60,822 nt of DNA from Kiritimatiellia bacterium (GTDB taxonomy: Bacteria > Verrucomicrobiota > Kiritimatiellia > RFP12 > UBA1067): positions 1-60,822 of the forward strand of contig JAILJX010000041.1 in the NCBI GenBank assembly GCA_024694365.1. Direction: 5' to 3'. The notes under the pieces were generated by a model. That model saw only the letters and a program-made list of their open reading frames with translations. It did not search any database and had not been told where the DNA came from. Of this stretch, positions 32,968 to 42,646 are shown piece by piece. Numbering within the stretch: position 1 is the first letter of the stretch; every line of letters starts with the position of its first letter. Made by a program: the position numbers and the translations under genes.

Positions 32968-32997
32968 ATTATACCAAACCTTTCCGCAGGAAGTCAA
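32968..32997 (-). promoter_or_regulatory. Sigma70-type promoter of tRNA-Ser/tRNA-Gly (and perhaps recN)
   Basis: Minus-strand -35 TTGACT (32992-32997), an 18-nt spacer ending TTTGG, and TATAAT at 32968-32973. The tRNA 5' end is 14 nt downstream. Confidence 0.82.
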
Positions 32998-33007
32998 CGG
33001 GACGGCG

Positions 33008-33015
33008 AAAAAAAA
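33008..33015 (-). terminator. Possible terminator T-tract after thiH
   Basis: Eight consecutive T on the minus strand, 14 nt after the thiH stop, preceded only by a weak stem (AACG/CGTT). Termination here is plausible but not strong. Confidence 0.35.
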
Positions 33016-33029
33016 CAACGGGTCATCGT

Positions 33030-34142
33030 TCAGATGCGGTTGTCCCAGTTCTTGTAGACGACCTCCTGCCCGTTCGCCTTGATTGCAGCATAAACCTCGG
33101 CTGGCGTACGGCGATCCGTAAGCGTGAACTGCGCGACATCCGATGCGTGCTCCTTCTCGAGCACGGCATATCCGCCGGGCGTCACGCGGCTTCCTGCGCT
33201 CATGTTGTCGGCCGCAACCTGCACGATATAGTCGCGGAATCTGGGCGCTTCGCGCGTTGAGACCGTCATGCAACTTTGCGGAAAGACTATCCTGAACGCA
33301 AGCATCATGAGATCGACATCCCTCTCGTCGACCTCGCATGGCGGGACGAATCCGCCTTCTACCTTGCAAAAACGCGGAAAGGCGAACTGCACCTTGGACT
33401 CGTAGCACTCCTTCATCAGATAGAACGCGTGGGCGCCTAGCGACGCGGCTTCGGGGCGCCAAGGCCCGAGGCCGAGCAAAAACGCACAGCCGAGGGTGCG
33501 GAAGCCGGCCTTGCCGGCGCGAAGCTGCGTCCACAGCCTCCATGTGTAGTTGGACTTCGGCCCCGCCGGATGCATCTCCTTGTACAGAACAGGATCGTAA
33601 GTCTCCTGAAAACACGTCAGCGACTCGTACCCCGACCTGAAAAGTTCGCGATAGCCTTCTTCGGACTGAGGGGCCACTTCAAGCGAGAGGTTGGAGAACA
33701 TCTTCTTGAGCATGCGCCCGACCTCCGCGAGATGCTCCACGGAATTCACAACCGGGTCCTCGCCTGCGACGATGAGCAGGGAGTCGATCCCGCCGGCCCT
33801 TATGGCTTCGCCCTCCGTGCGAATCTCGTCCATCGTCAGGTTCCGCCTGACCGTCCCGGTGTGCTCGCGGCGGAAATCGCAGTATTTGCAGTGGTTTACG
33901 CATGTATTGCCTATGTACAGCGGCGCATATACGCTCACGGTCTTCCCGTAATAGCGTATTCTCGCCTTTCTCGCCCTTTCGCGCATCTCGTCCATGAACG
34001 GATACGCCGCCGGAGAAAGCAGATTGAGAAGATCGAACCAGTCGCAACGCTCTTTCCGGAGACTTGCGCGGACCATCTCCGCCGTTACGCGCGAGAAATA
34101 CTCAAGAACCTGCCCTTCGGTGTATTTGAGAAGAGGAAACAT
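33030..34142 (-). CDS. thiH: ThiH, 2-iminoacetate synthase (tyrosine lyase)
   Basis: A 370-residue radical-SAM enzyme cleaving tyrosine to dehydroglycine and p-cresol for the thiamine thiazole ring. The CxxxCxxC cluster motif is at C81, C85 and C88 (CVNHCKYC), in the context LYIGNTCVNHCKYCDFRR. The biotin/thiamine-synthase-associated C-terminal domain is present. It starts 8 nt after thiG and is last in the galM-thi unit. ThiH instead of ThiO is usual in organisms tolerant of low oxygen. Confidence 0.96.
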   Translation of the reverse strand: MFPLLKYTEGQVLEYFSRVTAEMVRASLRKERCDWFDLLNLLSPAAYPFMDEMRERARKARIRYYGKTVSVYAPLYIGNTCVNHCKYCDFRREHTGTVRRNLTMDEIRTEGEAIRAGGIDSLLIVAGEDPVVNSVEHLAEVGRMLKKMFSNLSLEVAPQSEEGYRELFRSGYESLTCFQETYDPVLYKEMHPAGPKSNYTWRLWTQLRAGKAGFRTLGCAFLLGLGPWRPEAASLGAHAFYLMKECYESKVQFAFPRFCKVEGGFVPPCEVDERDVDLMMLAFRIVFPQSCMTVSTREAPRFRDYIVQVAADNMSAGSRVTPGGYAVLEKEHASDVAQFTLTDRRTPAEVYAAIKANGQEVVYKNWDNRI

Positions 34143-34150
34143 TTTCTTCC

Positions 34151-34915
34151 TTACTTGAAGATATCCATGGGTGATGTGGCCGAGGCTGTCGTTCGCGCCA
34201 CGGGAGGGCCGGCACGCAACGCAAGTTCAGCCGCCTGCACCGCAAGATTGAACGCCTTGGCCATCGCCACGGGATCGTCCGCGGCGGCGACTGCGGTATT
34301 GGCGAGAACGGCATCGGCACCAAGTTCTATCGCCTCCGCCGCATGCGACGGGAGTCCTATCCCCGCATCGACGACGACAGGCACGCGGCACTGCTCGACA
34401 ATGATCTCAATCATGTCGCGCGTCCTGATTCCGCGATTGGATCCGATTGGCGAGCCTAGAGGCATCACCGCCGCCGCACCCGCCTCTTCGCAATGGCGGG
34501 CAAGGACAGGGTCGGCATTGATGTAGGGGAGGACTATCATCCCCATCTTCGCGCATTCCTCCACGGCCTTGAGCGTCTCGACCGGATCGGGAAGAAGGTA
34601 GCGGGCATCGGGATGAACCTCTATCTTCACCCAGTCGTAGCCTGCCGCCTTTCCTATCTTCGCGATTTTCACGGCCTCCGCAGCATTGCGCGCCCCGGAC
34701 GTATTCAGCATGACTTCGGTTTTCGAGCGGTCTATTGCGGAGAGGATGTCGTCATGCTCCGCGTCGTTTTCATGCACGCGCGTCAGGGCCGTGGTGACAA
34801 GTTCGGTTCCGGACGCCTCCAGCGCCTTCTCCATGAGTCCGCGAGAGGCGAACTTTCCGGTTCCGAGGAAAAAGCGGTTCGTGAATTTCCGTCCGCCTAT
34901 GACAAGATCTTTCAT
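34151..34915 (-). CDS. thiG: Thiazole synthase
   Basis: A 254-residue TIM-barrel enzyme assembling the thiazole phosphate from DXP, dehydroglycine and ThiS thiocarboxylate. It shows the N-terminal FLGTGKF, the Schiff-base lysine in WVKIEVHPD, LPDP, a VMPLGSPIGSNRG loop and VVVDAGIGLPSHAAEAIELGAD. It lies 3 nt after thiF. Confidence 0.97.
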   Translation of the reverse strand: MKDLVIGGRKFTNRFFLGTGKFASRGLMEKALEASGTELVTTALTRVHENDAEHDDILSAIDRSKTEVMLNTSGARNAAEAVKIAKIGKAAGYDWVKIEVHPDARYLLPDPVETLKAVEECAKMGMIVLPYINADPVLARHCEEAGAAAVMPLGSPIGSNRGIRTRDMIEIIVEQCRVPVVVDAGIGLPSHAAEAIELGADAVLANTAVAAADDPVAMAKAFNLAVQAAELALRAGPPVARTTASATSPMDIFK

Positions 34916-34918
34916 TTT

Positions 34919-35512
34919 TCAGATATCCTTTCCCAAAATCATTGCGAGAATCGTGTTCGCCTCGATTGCGGCTGCGATGGCGACGCGCGCAGACTGCGGC
35001 GCGCAATCCGGCGAAACGGCGCTTTCCATGTCCCCCGCGAGAACGAGGTTGCCGCCGATGCGCCTCGTACCGATCGCAGAAGAACGCCCCCATCCGGCTA
35101 TGCCGCTCGCGCCGGCCATGGGCTTTGAAGAAAGCGCAGAGTAAAGCATAACCTTCTCGGCCGCACCGTCGAGAGCCTCCACAACATGCGTACACGGAGA
35201 GAATATGCGGACTGCAGATTCCGCATCGAGACGGACGTTGTGCAGCTCAAGCGCAACTTCAGGGTTTATCCGCCTTAAATTCCTGGCTAGGGCGTCAACC
35301 TTCTTCATGCCAACCTGGTCGAGGAAGAAAAACTGTCTGTTGAGATTCGATTCGCCGACCGTGTCGAAGTCTGCTATCACCAGGCGCTTCACACCCGCGC
35401 GCACAAGAAGGGCTGCGCAGTTAGAGCCGAGCCCTCCTGCGCCTGCGATACCTACGCATGCCGATTCCAGAAGCGTGCGTTCGGCGACCGTCAGGTAAAG
35501 ATTCGGCGACAT
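34919..35512 (-). CDS. thiF: ThiF-family ThiS adenylyltransferase (short form)
   Basis: A 197-residue E1-like enzyme that adenylates the ThiS C-terminus. It has the nucleotide loop GIAGAGGLGSNCA, the FDTVGESNLNRQFFF segment with its catalytic Arg, and DQVGMKKVDAL. It is shorter than E. coli ThiF (251) and lacks the CxxC zinc pairs seen there, as in the ThiF family 2 found with ThiH in anaerobes. The ATG at 35512 has GGAGG 9 nt upstream; the TTG at 35521 is less likely. Confidence 0.92.
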   Translation of the reverse strand: MSPNLYLTVAERTLLESACVGIAGAGGLGSNCAALLVRAGVKRLVIADFDTVGESNLNRQFFFLDQVGMKKVDALARNLRRINPEVALELHNVRLDAESAVRIFSPCTHVVEALDGAAEKVMLYSALSSKPMAGASGIAGWGRSSAIGTRRIGGNLVLAGDMESAVSPDCAPQSARVAIAAAIEANTILAMILGKDI

Positions 35513-35517
35513 TCCGC

Positions 35518-35715
35518 TCAACCTCCTGCGCAGATGCGGTACGCGTCAAGCGCAGCGCCTGCCTCAAGCGGGACGGACAAAGCGACGTCTGCGGAAAGGA
35601 TTTCACCTTTGTACTCGATCATGCAACCAGAAACGGATATGCCGCGACCGGCGAGGAACTCCCCGACGGTCGCATCATCCGTATCGACGCGCTCACCCTG
35701 GAAAACCACCGTCAT
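35518..35715 (-). CDS. thiS: ThiS sulfur carrier protein
   Basis: A 65-residue ubiquitin-fold carrier that ends in the required Gly-Gly (YRICAGG), the site of adenylation and thiocarboxylation. It begins MTVVFQGERV at the ATG at 35715, overlapping the galM stop as ATGA. It is only 5 nt from thiF, its activating enzyme. Confidence 0.95.
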   Translation of the reverse strand: MTVVFQGERVDTDDATVGEFLAGRGISVSGCMIEYKGEILSADVALSVPLEAGAALDAYRICAGG

Positions 35716-36824
35716 TTGTCCGACGGGCCCTCCGTGAAGAAGCGGAATTCCGTTGTCGTGCGGTAGGTCGCGCCGGCTTCGACGAAAGTCGTAGGCCACT
35801 GTGGCTTGTTCGGCGAGTCTGGCGCATGCTGCGTCTCGAGCGCGATGCCGCAACGGAAAGAGAGATGTTCGCCGCCCTTTGCCGTCTGATTCCAGTCGGA
35901 CCAGTTCGACGTGTATACCTGCAGGCACGGCTCGGTCGTCCAGACCTCGAGCGCTCGTCCGTTCAACGGGCACACCAGCTTCCCCGCACGGACCAGTCCG
36001 CCGGCTCCACCGGCCATCACGCCCTTGTCAAGTATCCAGTTGTGATCGTAGCCACGGCCGTATTCAAGCTGTTCGTTCTTCTCGTTGATTCTCTCCCCTA
36101 TGCGCATCCCCTTGCGGAAATCGAAAGGCGTCCCCTCGACAGGAGCGATTTCCCCCGTCGGAATCTGACCGGGATCGACAGGCGTCACCTTGGAGGAGTC
36201 GATCGTGAGGATGTGATCCTCGATCGTCCCTCCAGACTCCCCCTTGAAGTTGAAATAGACATGCTGGGTCATATTGATCGGGGTCTTCTTGTCGGGAACG
36301 GCCTCGTAGTCTACGCGCCATACGTTGCCGGCCGTGAGCGTGTACGTCACCTTGACCTTGACCTCTCCCGGAAAACCTTCATCTCCGTCTGGGGAGGTGT
36401 GGGTGAAAACCACGCCAACATCGTCGCCGTCGACGAAAGGCTCCGCATCCCACACGTACGCATCCCAACCGCGTTTGCCGCCGTGCAGGTTGCATCCAAT
36501 CCCCGCGGGGGCGTTGTTGAGCGCAGGAAGCTTGTATTCCTTGCCGTCCATAGTGAAGACACCGTTTGCTATGCGGTTTCCGTAGCGGCCTATGATGCAC
36601 CCCCAGTACGGGTCGCCGCTGTCCCAGCCAGAGGGGTCGTCGAAGCCTACAACCACGTCTTTCATCGCTCCCGAGCGATCAGGGGTGAAAAGCCTTACGA
36701 CTTTACCGCCGTAGTCGCTGACTTCCAGAACCACGCCGCCGGCGCCGTTGAGAATGTACTTCTTCGCCTTCTCGCCATATTTCGTCACTCCGAAATCGAC
36801 GACCTCGACAGATGCTTTGCCCAT
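35712..36824 (-). CDS. galM: Aldose 1-epimerase (galactose mutarotase family)
   Basis: A 370-residue mutarotase interconverting alpha and beta aldohexoses. Recognisable segments are GRYGNRIANGVF, NLHGGKRGWD (catalytic His region), MTQHVYFNFKG (second His) and GYDHNWIL, plus a late YTSNW and catalytic-Glu-like ALETQHAPD. It starts at ATG 36824 behind a strong AGGAGG and heads the thiSFGH unit by ATGA overlap. Sugar specificity cannot be read; given fucI elsewhere it could serve several hexoses. Confidence 0.93.
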   Translation of the reverse strand: MGKASVEVVDFGVTKYGEKAKKYILNGAGGVVLEVSDYGGKVVRLFTPDRSGAMKDVVVGFDDPSGWDSGDPYWGCIIGRYGNRIANGVFTMDGKEYKLPALNNAPAGIGCNLHGGKRGWDAYVWDAEPFVDGDDVGVVFTHTSPDGDEGFPGEVKVKVTYTLTAGNVWRVDYEAVPDKKTPINMTQHVYFNFKGESGGTIEDHILTIDSSKVTPVDPGQIPTGEIAPVEGTPFDFRKGMRIGERINEKNEQLEYGRGYDHNWILDKGVMAGGAGGLVRAGKLVCPLNGRALEVWTTEPCLQVYTSNWSDWNQTAKGGEHLSFRCGIALETQHAPDSPNKPQWPTTFVEAGATYRTTTEFRFFTEGPSDK

Positions 36825-36857
36825 GCGAAAACCTCCTGTAGTTTGTTGATTGGGCTT

Positions 36858-36886
36858 ATTATACCACACTTGACGCGATTTGCCAA
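36858..36886 (-). promoter_or_regulatory. Sigma70-type promoter of galM-thiSFGH
   Basis: Minus-strand -35 TTGGCA (36881-36886), a 17-nt spacer ending TGTGG, and TATAAT at 36858-36863. The leader is about 26 nt, too short for a TPP riboswitch. Confidence 0.8.
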
Positions 36887-36891
36887 CAGCG

Positions 36892-39800
36892 TCACTCCCT
36901 GATGCGGAGAACAGCCGAGCCTTGCGAACCGGAAAGGACCATGACGGCGTATTCGGAGGGACGAAAGGCCGAGTCGGTCGTGACGCTAGCATAGTCGAAC
37001 GCGCCGCGAAGGTCGGTGTAGCCGTCCTTGTGGAAGACGGCCTCGCCTTCGCCCCTCGCGTAGACTTTCACGTACGCGCCCTTGAGTGGCTTCCCTTCCA
37101 AGTCCTTGACGCGCAGCTGCCTGTACTCCTTGACGATCTGCACCTCAAATTCGCGCGGCATGAGCTCAAGCCTCGCCTCCGCCCTTCCGCCGGCCCCTTC
37201 GGCCACGACTACAAGGCCGCCGGACTTGAGCTCGGCGGGAATCTTCACCCGGCCGCATCCCGGTTCAAGTTTCTTCTCCCAGGCGCTCTTCATGCATCTT
37301 GCGACGTCCCGCCCCTTCCCGGCCGAGCCGAAGGGATCCTTCGAAAACGCGATTTCCGCATCGACCGGATATGCCTTCAAGACCACTTCGTCGAGATTCT
37401 CGCTCGATACGATCAGCTCTCCGTCCTTCTCCTCGAGCGATATGGATGGGGCGAGATCGGCGTCGGACTTCTTCGCCATCGGCTCCTCGCCAAGCGCCTC
37501 CGCCGCAGTCGAGATCATCTCGCCGAAGCGCTCGCGCCAGAGCTTCACTGGATAGTTTACGTACTTCTTCGAGATTTCGCGCCCGCGTGCAGGATCGCCC
37601 TCGGAGAACGCGAGATAGGCTTCGATGTAGTCGAGCTGCATCGCCATCTCTCCCTCGGCGTCGCCCGCGAGAGCGATCTGGACTTTCGCTTCGGAGATCC
37701 TCTCCTGGGCTATGAGATACACCGCCGCGAGGAGCCTGTCGCGGGGAGAGAGCGTCTTCTTCGCCGCGAGCGTATCGAGGAAATCCCTGTACTCGGCCTT
37801 GAGCCCTTCGTTCGCTATCATCACCTTCCCGCTCAAATTGTGGGCGTAGGCGTTCACTATCGGCCAGTATTCCTTGTGTTCGAAAGCGAAGGTCGTTTCC
37901 GGGTCGATCTTGACGAGAGGAGAGTCGAGATATGGCCCGAAATATTTGAGGCGGCGCTTCACATCGCCCCTAGAAAGCGCTTCAACGACGCGCTTTTCGT
38001 CGAAGGCGTCACGCCAGATGAAGCCCGCGAGCCAGAGCTCCCCTGAGAATTCTCCGCGCTCGGAGAGGATTTCGAGCGCCTTTTGGGCGAATTCGCCGTC
38101 GGCCATGCGCCACTGCATGCGCCCGAGATCGACGTTCGCGAGATTCTTCTCCTTGAGATATTTGAGGACTTCGCCCTTCGGGGCGTTCTGCGAAATCCAC
38201 TCCCAGCTGGCGCGCTCTTCCTCGGCCGCCTCCTTTCCGTAGGGGAAGTAGAATTCCGCGTCGAGCCTCTCTGTCGAATACGCCTTCACTTCGAGCGTCT
38301 TCTCGACGAGCCCCGGCGCCCCGTAGAGGGCGATAGCGCCTTCGGGAATCTCGACTTCGACTTTCGCGCGCACGTCCTCGCACGTCGGGTTGGTGACGAG
38401 CTTCACGAGTTCGTACTTGCGGCCCTTGAAGAATTCCTTCGCTTCCGTGCCGTCGATACCTTCGCGGTAGCGGACGGTCTCGACAAGGGAGGCGTCCTTC
38501 CCGCCGTCGAGGCGCGTGAAGGCGACGGGCGGTTCGATGAAAGCGAGCGCGCAAAGCTGGGCGGAGAGAGTCGTCCCCGCGAGAGGGAAGTTCTTAGCTT
38601 CGAGCCCCGCCCAGAATTCCGTGACCGGGATGAGCGAAACTGCGCTTTCGCCGAGCCTCGTCTTCCACCAATACGACTCGACCCACTCGCGCGTGCGCTC
38701 CGGCGGACGGTAGAGCTGGCGGCTTTTGCGGCTGGCGAGAGTCTTCATCGCCCTCATGGCCCTCGGAGCCGCGGCCGGGCCGAAGCCACCGCCTCTCGTG
38801 ACGAGCGAATCGGATGCTTCGACCATATTCTGCATTTCACTGAATGCGCCGCCTTCCGCCGCTATATTCCGGTCGGCCGCATCGCCTAGGGCTATAGCGA
38901 AGACGGTGTCATAGCGATCCGGGGAAGTCGGAAACTCCTCGACCCGGTCTTTCATCCGCCGCTCTATCGCGCCCGCGAGCGAGGGGATGCGCCTGGCGAG
39001 GAGATTGAGCTCGAGGGCGTTCAAATCGTCAAACTTGACGGGGATCGCCCATTCGGACAAATCCTCGCCTAAGAGCCACTTGTCCATGAAGTCTTTGCGG
39101 CGCTTGTTCTTCAGGTGGGGGACGATGACGGAATCGAAGAAGACTCTGTCCTTCATGTAGAGGTAGAAGTCGACTTCATGCGAGATATGGAGGGAATAGA
39201 AATCCCTCTTCTCCCCTTCCGCGAGCGACGCCCACTTCGCGAGAGGCGCAAATTCGCCGATGTTCGCGCCGAGCGCGGCCGCGAGGTCGAATAGCTCCTC
39301 CATCGATTCGCAAGTCCTCGAATTGGAGCTCGCGGACGATTTTGCGTACGCGAGGTTGCGCGGCTCTATCTCCTCTGCCTCGAGGACGATCGACGCTTCG
39401 TCGAGGTTGGCGGGCCCGACGGCGACAACTCTTATGTCCTGGAAGCCCCCTGGAAGCTTCACTTCGATCCTTCCCGCTTCGTCGGGCCTCAGATTCGTGA
39501 GGAGGAGCCCATTCTCGGCAAGGAAGTCGCGGCACATCCCGGGTCCGGGGCCGATGACGTCGGCGGCTTCGCACTCGGGCTCGCACATTGGCGCCATGGC
39601 TTCGTTCGGGGCACTATTCTTGGCGACGCCGCCGTAGGCGGAGCCGCCCCTGAGCGTCACGTCCTTGGTGGCCGTCTCCGCGACGTTCCAAGGCGAGAGG
39701 AGGAGCGAGGGCTTGAAGAGCATGTTGCCGATTTTCCCTTCAGCGTCGCGGCGCTCCATTATGTACCTGAGCCTCTCGCCGAGGTCGCGCCCTGACACAT

Positions 39801-42633
39801 AGTCGGAGAGACTCTCCCCCTTGGCCTCGCGATCGGACGTTCCGCTCCTAAGATACGGCCTCAGGGCCTCGGCAGGCGAGACGGCTCCCGGGTCGAGGTA
39901 GAAGCGCGAACCGAAGACGTGTACGCGCGTATCGCCGTCGAACGAATCGAGGACCACCTTGAGGACCCTCGCGGAGTCGACCTCGGCCGAAGCGATGGCG
40001 ACGCGCTTCTCCGGCGCCTTGATGGGCGAGCGCGAAACCTTTATGCGCGAAGAAAGCCCCCTGTCCCTGAGAACGAGGACGTACTCGCCCGCCTTCAGGG
40101 CCGGCATCGCGAGGAAGCCCTTGTCGTAAGAGAGGGCCGAGAACCTGTCGGCGATGAGCTCGCCCGCCTTGTTCACCTCGAAGAGAGCCGCCCTCATCCT
40201 GAGATCCTTCGCCCCGGGCCACTCGCCCGCGAAGAGCCCCTTGAGAGGAATGGCAATCGCCTCCCCCTCCCTCGCCTCTAAACTCGCGGGGAGGAAAACA
40301 TCGTCCGATATGTTCCACGTGCTTTCGCCCTCCGAGTCCTTCACCGAAATGCGCTCAATGTCGGCGAGAGGCCCCAAATCAACCGTGCCTTTCGCGTCGG
40401 TCTGCAGGCGCACTCGCTTTTCGCGGCTGAATGCGCGGTGGGTCAGGGCGACTTCCACGCCCTTGGCGGCGAGCGGCTCGCCGGATAGCCCGCGGAGCTC
40501 GAGTCTCCACCCCGAAGCCGTCCTCAAAAGGAAGCGCTGAACTATGGAGTCGGTGGTCCTCACGGCGTTGAAGCCGTGCCACGCCCTAGCAAAAAGCTGG
40601 CGGGGCTTACCGCTCGACGCTTCCTTGACCGAGCCCGAAAGCGTGAAGCAGACGGAGCGGATTCTCTCGGGGACGGTGAATTCGACAGGCGTCTCGGCGC
40701 TGTCGGAGAGCGAAAAGCCCCTCAAGGTCTTCACCCTTTCGCGGCCGTCGAAGTCTTCGAAAGCGAGCGTAAGGACGGGATTTTCAAGGAGGGCGATCGG
40801 CGATTTCACGCCGTTAACCGTGAGACAAGGCGAGAGGAGCGCCTTCGCCTTCATCCCCGCCACCATGTTCTCGGCGGGGAGCACGATGGCGAGCTCAAGG
40901 CCGAGGCGCTCGCATTCATGGTCGAAATGGACTTCGGCCGCGAGCCTTCCGTCGGTCGCAATCGCCTTCTTGCGGCCCTGGCTCCTCTCGTCGGGAGCGA
41001 AGGGAAGCGCGATTTCGCCAGATTCATCGGCGGTGAACACAGTCTCGCCGAAGCGCAAAGAGGAATTCTTCTTGAGCTCCCCCTTCTCGTCGAAGACTTT
41101 GAACACATACCCCGCTCCGTCTTTGGCGACAGAGACTCTGAGCGAACCTTTCCTCACTAGCGCACGGCTCGCAACGCCGTTCCCGGCTATGTCGACCACA
41201 TACACGCCCCGCTTCTTGAGTTCGGGAAAGGATATCCTTTCCGTATGGCGCAGGATGGCTCTTTCGGAATAGTCGACCATCCTCACTGAGGTGGGGACTA
41301 CGGCGTCGAGGTCGAGCGCGGTCGTAAGCTCTCCGTCGACGACTCTCATCGCGGCGAAGGGATCGAGCTCGTAGATCGAAATGCGCAGCTTTTTTACGTT
41401 CTTTACGTCAACTCCGAGAGTCACGTCGTCATCCGCCGCGAATGTCTTCGGGTTGGACTTGAGCCACTCGAGTTCGACGCGCTCCTGGATTTCCTTGAAT
41501 TCAGCGGGCGTGAATACGGACGTATCGACTTCTTCCGCATCGACGCCCATGAGGAGCTCGGTCTCTTCGATGAGCTTGACGAGCGCGCGCTCTTCAATGA
41601 GGCCTGAATACGGCGACAAATCCTCGTTCGCTCGACGGTAGAAGGAGATGTAAGCCCTGACGAGACTGTCAACGGGAGCCCTGGCGTTGGGGCGGTTCGG
41701 AACCGAGAGCTCGAGGTAGGTCTTGAACTCTTCCTTGGCGATCGACGCCTCGCCGCGCTCGAGCATAAGCTCCAAGTACTTTGCGTATTCCGCCTTCTTG
41801 ATTGCGTTGAGCGCGGGGAGGAGGGTCGAGACGAACCCTACCCTCGCGCGCGCGAGCTCCAGGGCGGTCTCGCAATCATCAGGATCGTCCTCTGCGCACA
41901 AGCTGATTTTCGAGAGCATTATCCTCGCGTACGCTTCGTTGCCGCGAAGGTCGGCTTTGGTGCCTTTGAGGGCGGCCGCCACGCGGGAGAGCTGCTCAGG
42001 GACGAACGACGAGAATACGGCCGAGTTGCGGAACACCCCCTTCCCGTTCTTGAGATAATCAATCGCCTTCTCCAGGAGCCCCGGCGTATCGGGGAGGAGA
42101 TTGCGGTCGTGGGGATCGAACTCGCCGTCCTTTAGGAAGGCGAAGGAGCCCGAAAGACCGGAATCCTCCTTCTTGAAGGCGTCGAACGACACTTCCGCCG
42201 GATCCAGCTTCGAGGGGTAGGTGTCGGGCTTGAGAGGAGTTTCGCGCGGAATGGAATTGACCGTTATCCCCGCATTCCCGAGGGCTTTGCGAAGGCCTGA
42301 CAAATCAGGTTTTTCGCTGTTCCACTCGAGGAGGGTCTCGCGGCCTTCGAGCGCGAGGAAAGTCCCGCGGTCTAGGAGCTTCGACAAGCCCTCCCAGCGC
42401 TTCAAAAGCGCCTTCGCATCGGCGAGGCGGCCCTCCGTCTGCGCAAGCAGAATCGAATAGGTGAACCATTCCGGAGAATCGGGCTTCAAAGTTGCCACAA
42501 GAGATGCGCGGTCTGGAGAGAACGCGTATTTTTCGGCAAATCCAAGATCCGTCTTTGACTTTAGGTCGATGCCTGCAGACGCTGCAAGCCCAAAAGACGC
42601 TGCGATGAGAGACGCGAATGATGTTTTCCTCAT
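36892..42633 (-). CDS. Giant secreted protein, probably alpha-2-macroglobulin-like
   Basis: 1913 residues with a signal peptide (MRKTSFASLIAASFGLAASAG). The N-terminal third is helical and repeat-like. From about residue 390 beta-rich modules resemble bacterial alpha-2-macroglobulin MG domains (NVKKLRISIYELDP, KKRGVYVVDIAGNG, ALVRKGSLRVSVAKDGAGYVFKVFDEKGE). A middle helical part and terminal beta domains follow (KPLKGAYVKVYARGEG at the end). No thioester motif (CxEQ) was found, so it cannot trap proteases covalently. The ATG at 42633 has AAGGG 8 nt upstream and starts 13 nt after the GH89 gene. Family assignment is moderate; a Planctomycete/Verrucomicrobial MG2-type protein is the closest match I recall. 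Confidence 0.55.
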   Translation of the reverse strand: MRKTSFASLIAASFGLAASAGIDLKSKTDLGFAEKYAFSPDRASLVATLKPDSPEWFTYSILLAQTEGRLADAKALLKRWEGLSKLLDRGTFLALEGRETLLEWNSEKPDLSGLRKALGNAGITVNSIPRETPLKPDTYPSKLDPAEVSFDAFKKEDSGLSGSFAFLKDGEFDPHDRNLLPDTPGLLEKAIDYLKNGKGVFRNSAVFSSFVPEQLSRVAAALKGTKADLRGNEAYARIMLSKISLCAEDDPDDCETALELARARVGFVSTLLPALNAIKKAEYAKYLELMLERGEASIAKEEFKTYLELSVPNRPNARAPVDSLVRAYISFYRRANEDLSPYSGLIEERALVKLIEETELLMGVDAEEVDTSVFTPAEFKEIQERVELEWLKSNPKTFAADDDVTLGVDVKNVKKLRISIYELDPFAAMRVVDGELTTALDLDAVVPTSVRMVDYSERAILRHTERISFPELKKRGVYVVDIAGNGVASRALVRKGSLRVSVAKDGAGYVFKVFDEKGELKKNSSLRFGETVFTADESGEIALPFAPDERSQGRKKAIATDGRLAAEVHFDHECERLGLELAIVLPAENMVAGMKAKALLSPCLTVNGVKSPIALLENPVLTLAFEDFDGRERVKTLRGFSLSDSAETPVEFTVPERIRSVCFTLSGSVKEASSGKPRQLFARAWHGFNAVRTTDSIVQRFLLRTASGWRLELRGLSGEPLAAKGVEVALTHRAFSREKRVRLQTDAKGTVDLGPLADIERISVKDSEGESTWNISDDVFLPASLEAREGEAIAIPLKGLFAGEWPGAKDLRMRAALFEVNKAGELIADRFSALSYDKGFLAMPALKAGEYVLVLRDRGLSSRIKVSRSPIKAPEKRVAIASAEVDSARVLKVVLDSFDGDTRVHVFGSRFYLDPGAVSPAEALRPYLRSGTSDREAKGESLSDYVSGRDLGERLRYIMERRDAEGKIGNMLFKPSLLLSPWNVAETATKDVTLRGGSAYGGVAKNSAPNEAMAPMCEPECEAADVIGPGPGMCRDFLAENGLLLTNLRPDEAGRIEVKLPGGFQDIRVVAVGPANLDEASIVLEAEEIEPRNLAYAKSSASSNSRTCESMEELFDLAAALGANIGEFAPLAKWASLAEGEKRDFYSLHISHEVDFYLYMKDRVFFDSVIVPHLKNKRRKDFMDKWLLGEDLSEWAIPVKFDDLNALELNLLARRIPSLAGAIERRMKDRVEEFPTSPDRYDTVFAIALGDAADRNIAAEGGAFSEMQNMVEASDSLVTRGGGFGPAAAPRAMRAMKTLASRKSRQLYRPPERTREWVESYWWKTRLGESAVSLIPVTEFWAGLEAKNFPLAGTTLSAQLCALAFIEPPVAFTRLDGGKDASLVETVRYREGIDGTEAKEFFKGRKYELVKLVTNPTCEDVRAKVEVEIPEGAIALYGAPGLVEKTLEVKAYSTERLDAEFYFPYGKEAAEEERASWEWISQNAPKGEVLKYLKEKNLANVDLGRMQWRMADGEFAQKALEILSERGEFSGELWLAGFIWRDAFDEKRVVEALSRGDVKRRLKYFGPYLDSPLVKIDPETTFAFEHKEYWPIVNAYAHNLSGKVMIANEGLKAEYRDFLDTLAAKKTLSPRDRLLAAVYLIAQERISEAKVQIALAGDAEGEMAMQLDYIEAYLAFSEGDPARGREISKKYVNYPVKLWRERFGEMISTAAEALGEEPMAKKSDADLAPSISLEEKDGELIVSSENLDEVVLKAYPVDAEIAFSKDPFGSAGKGRDVARCMKSAWEKKLEPGCGRVKIPAELKSGGLVVVAEGAGGRAEARLELMPREFEVQIVKEYRQLRVKDLEGKPLKGAYVKVYARGEGEAVFHKDGYTDLRGAFDYASVTTDSAFRPSEYAVMVLSGSQGSAVLRIRE

Positions 42634-42646
42634 TGAAGTTGCCCTT

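Noticed and set aside
36825..36891. TPP riboswitch ahead of galM-thiSFGH
   Set aside because: Only 67 nt separate the genes, most of it promoter; no thi-box-like sequence is seen.
36892..42633. Thioester (CxEQ) in the giant alpha-2-macroglobulin-like protein
   Set aside because: No CGEQ/CLEQ-type motif was found on reading the sequence, so covalent protease trapping is not claimed.
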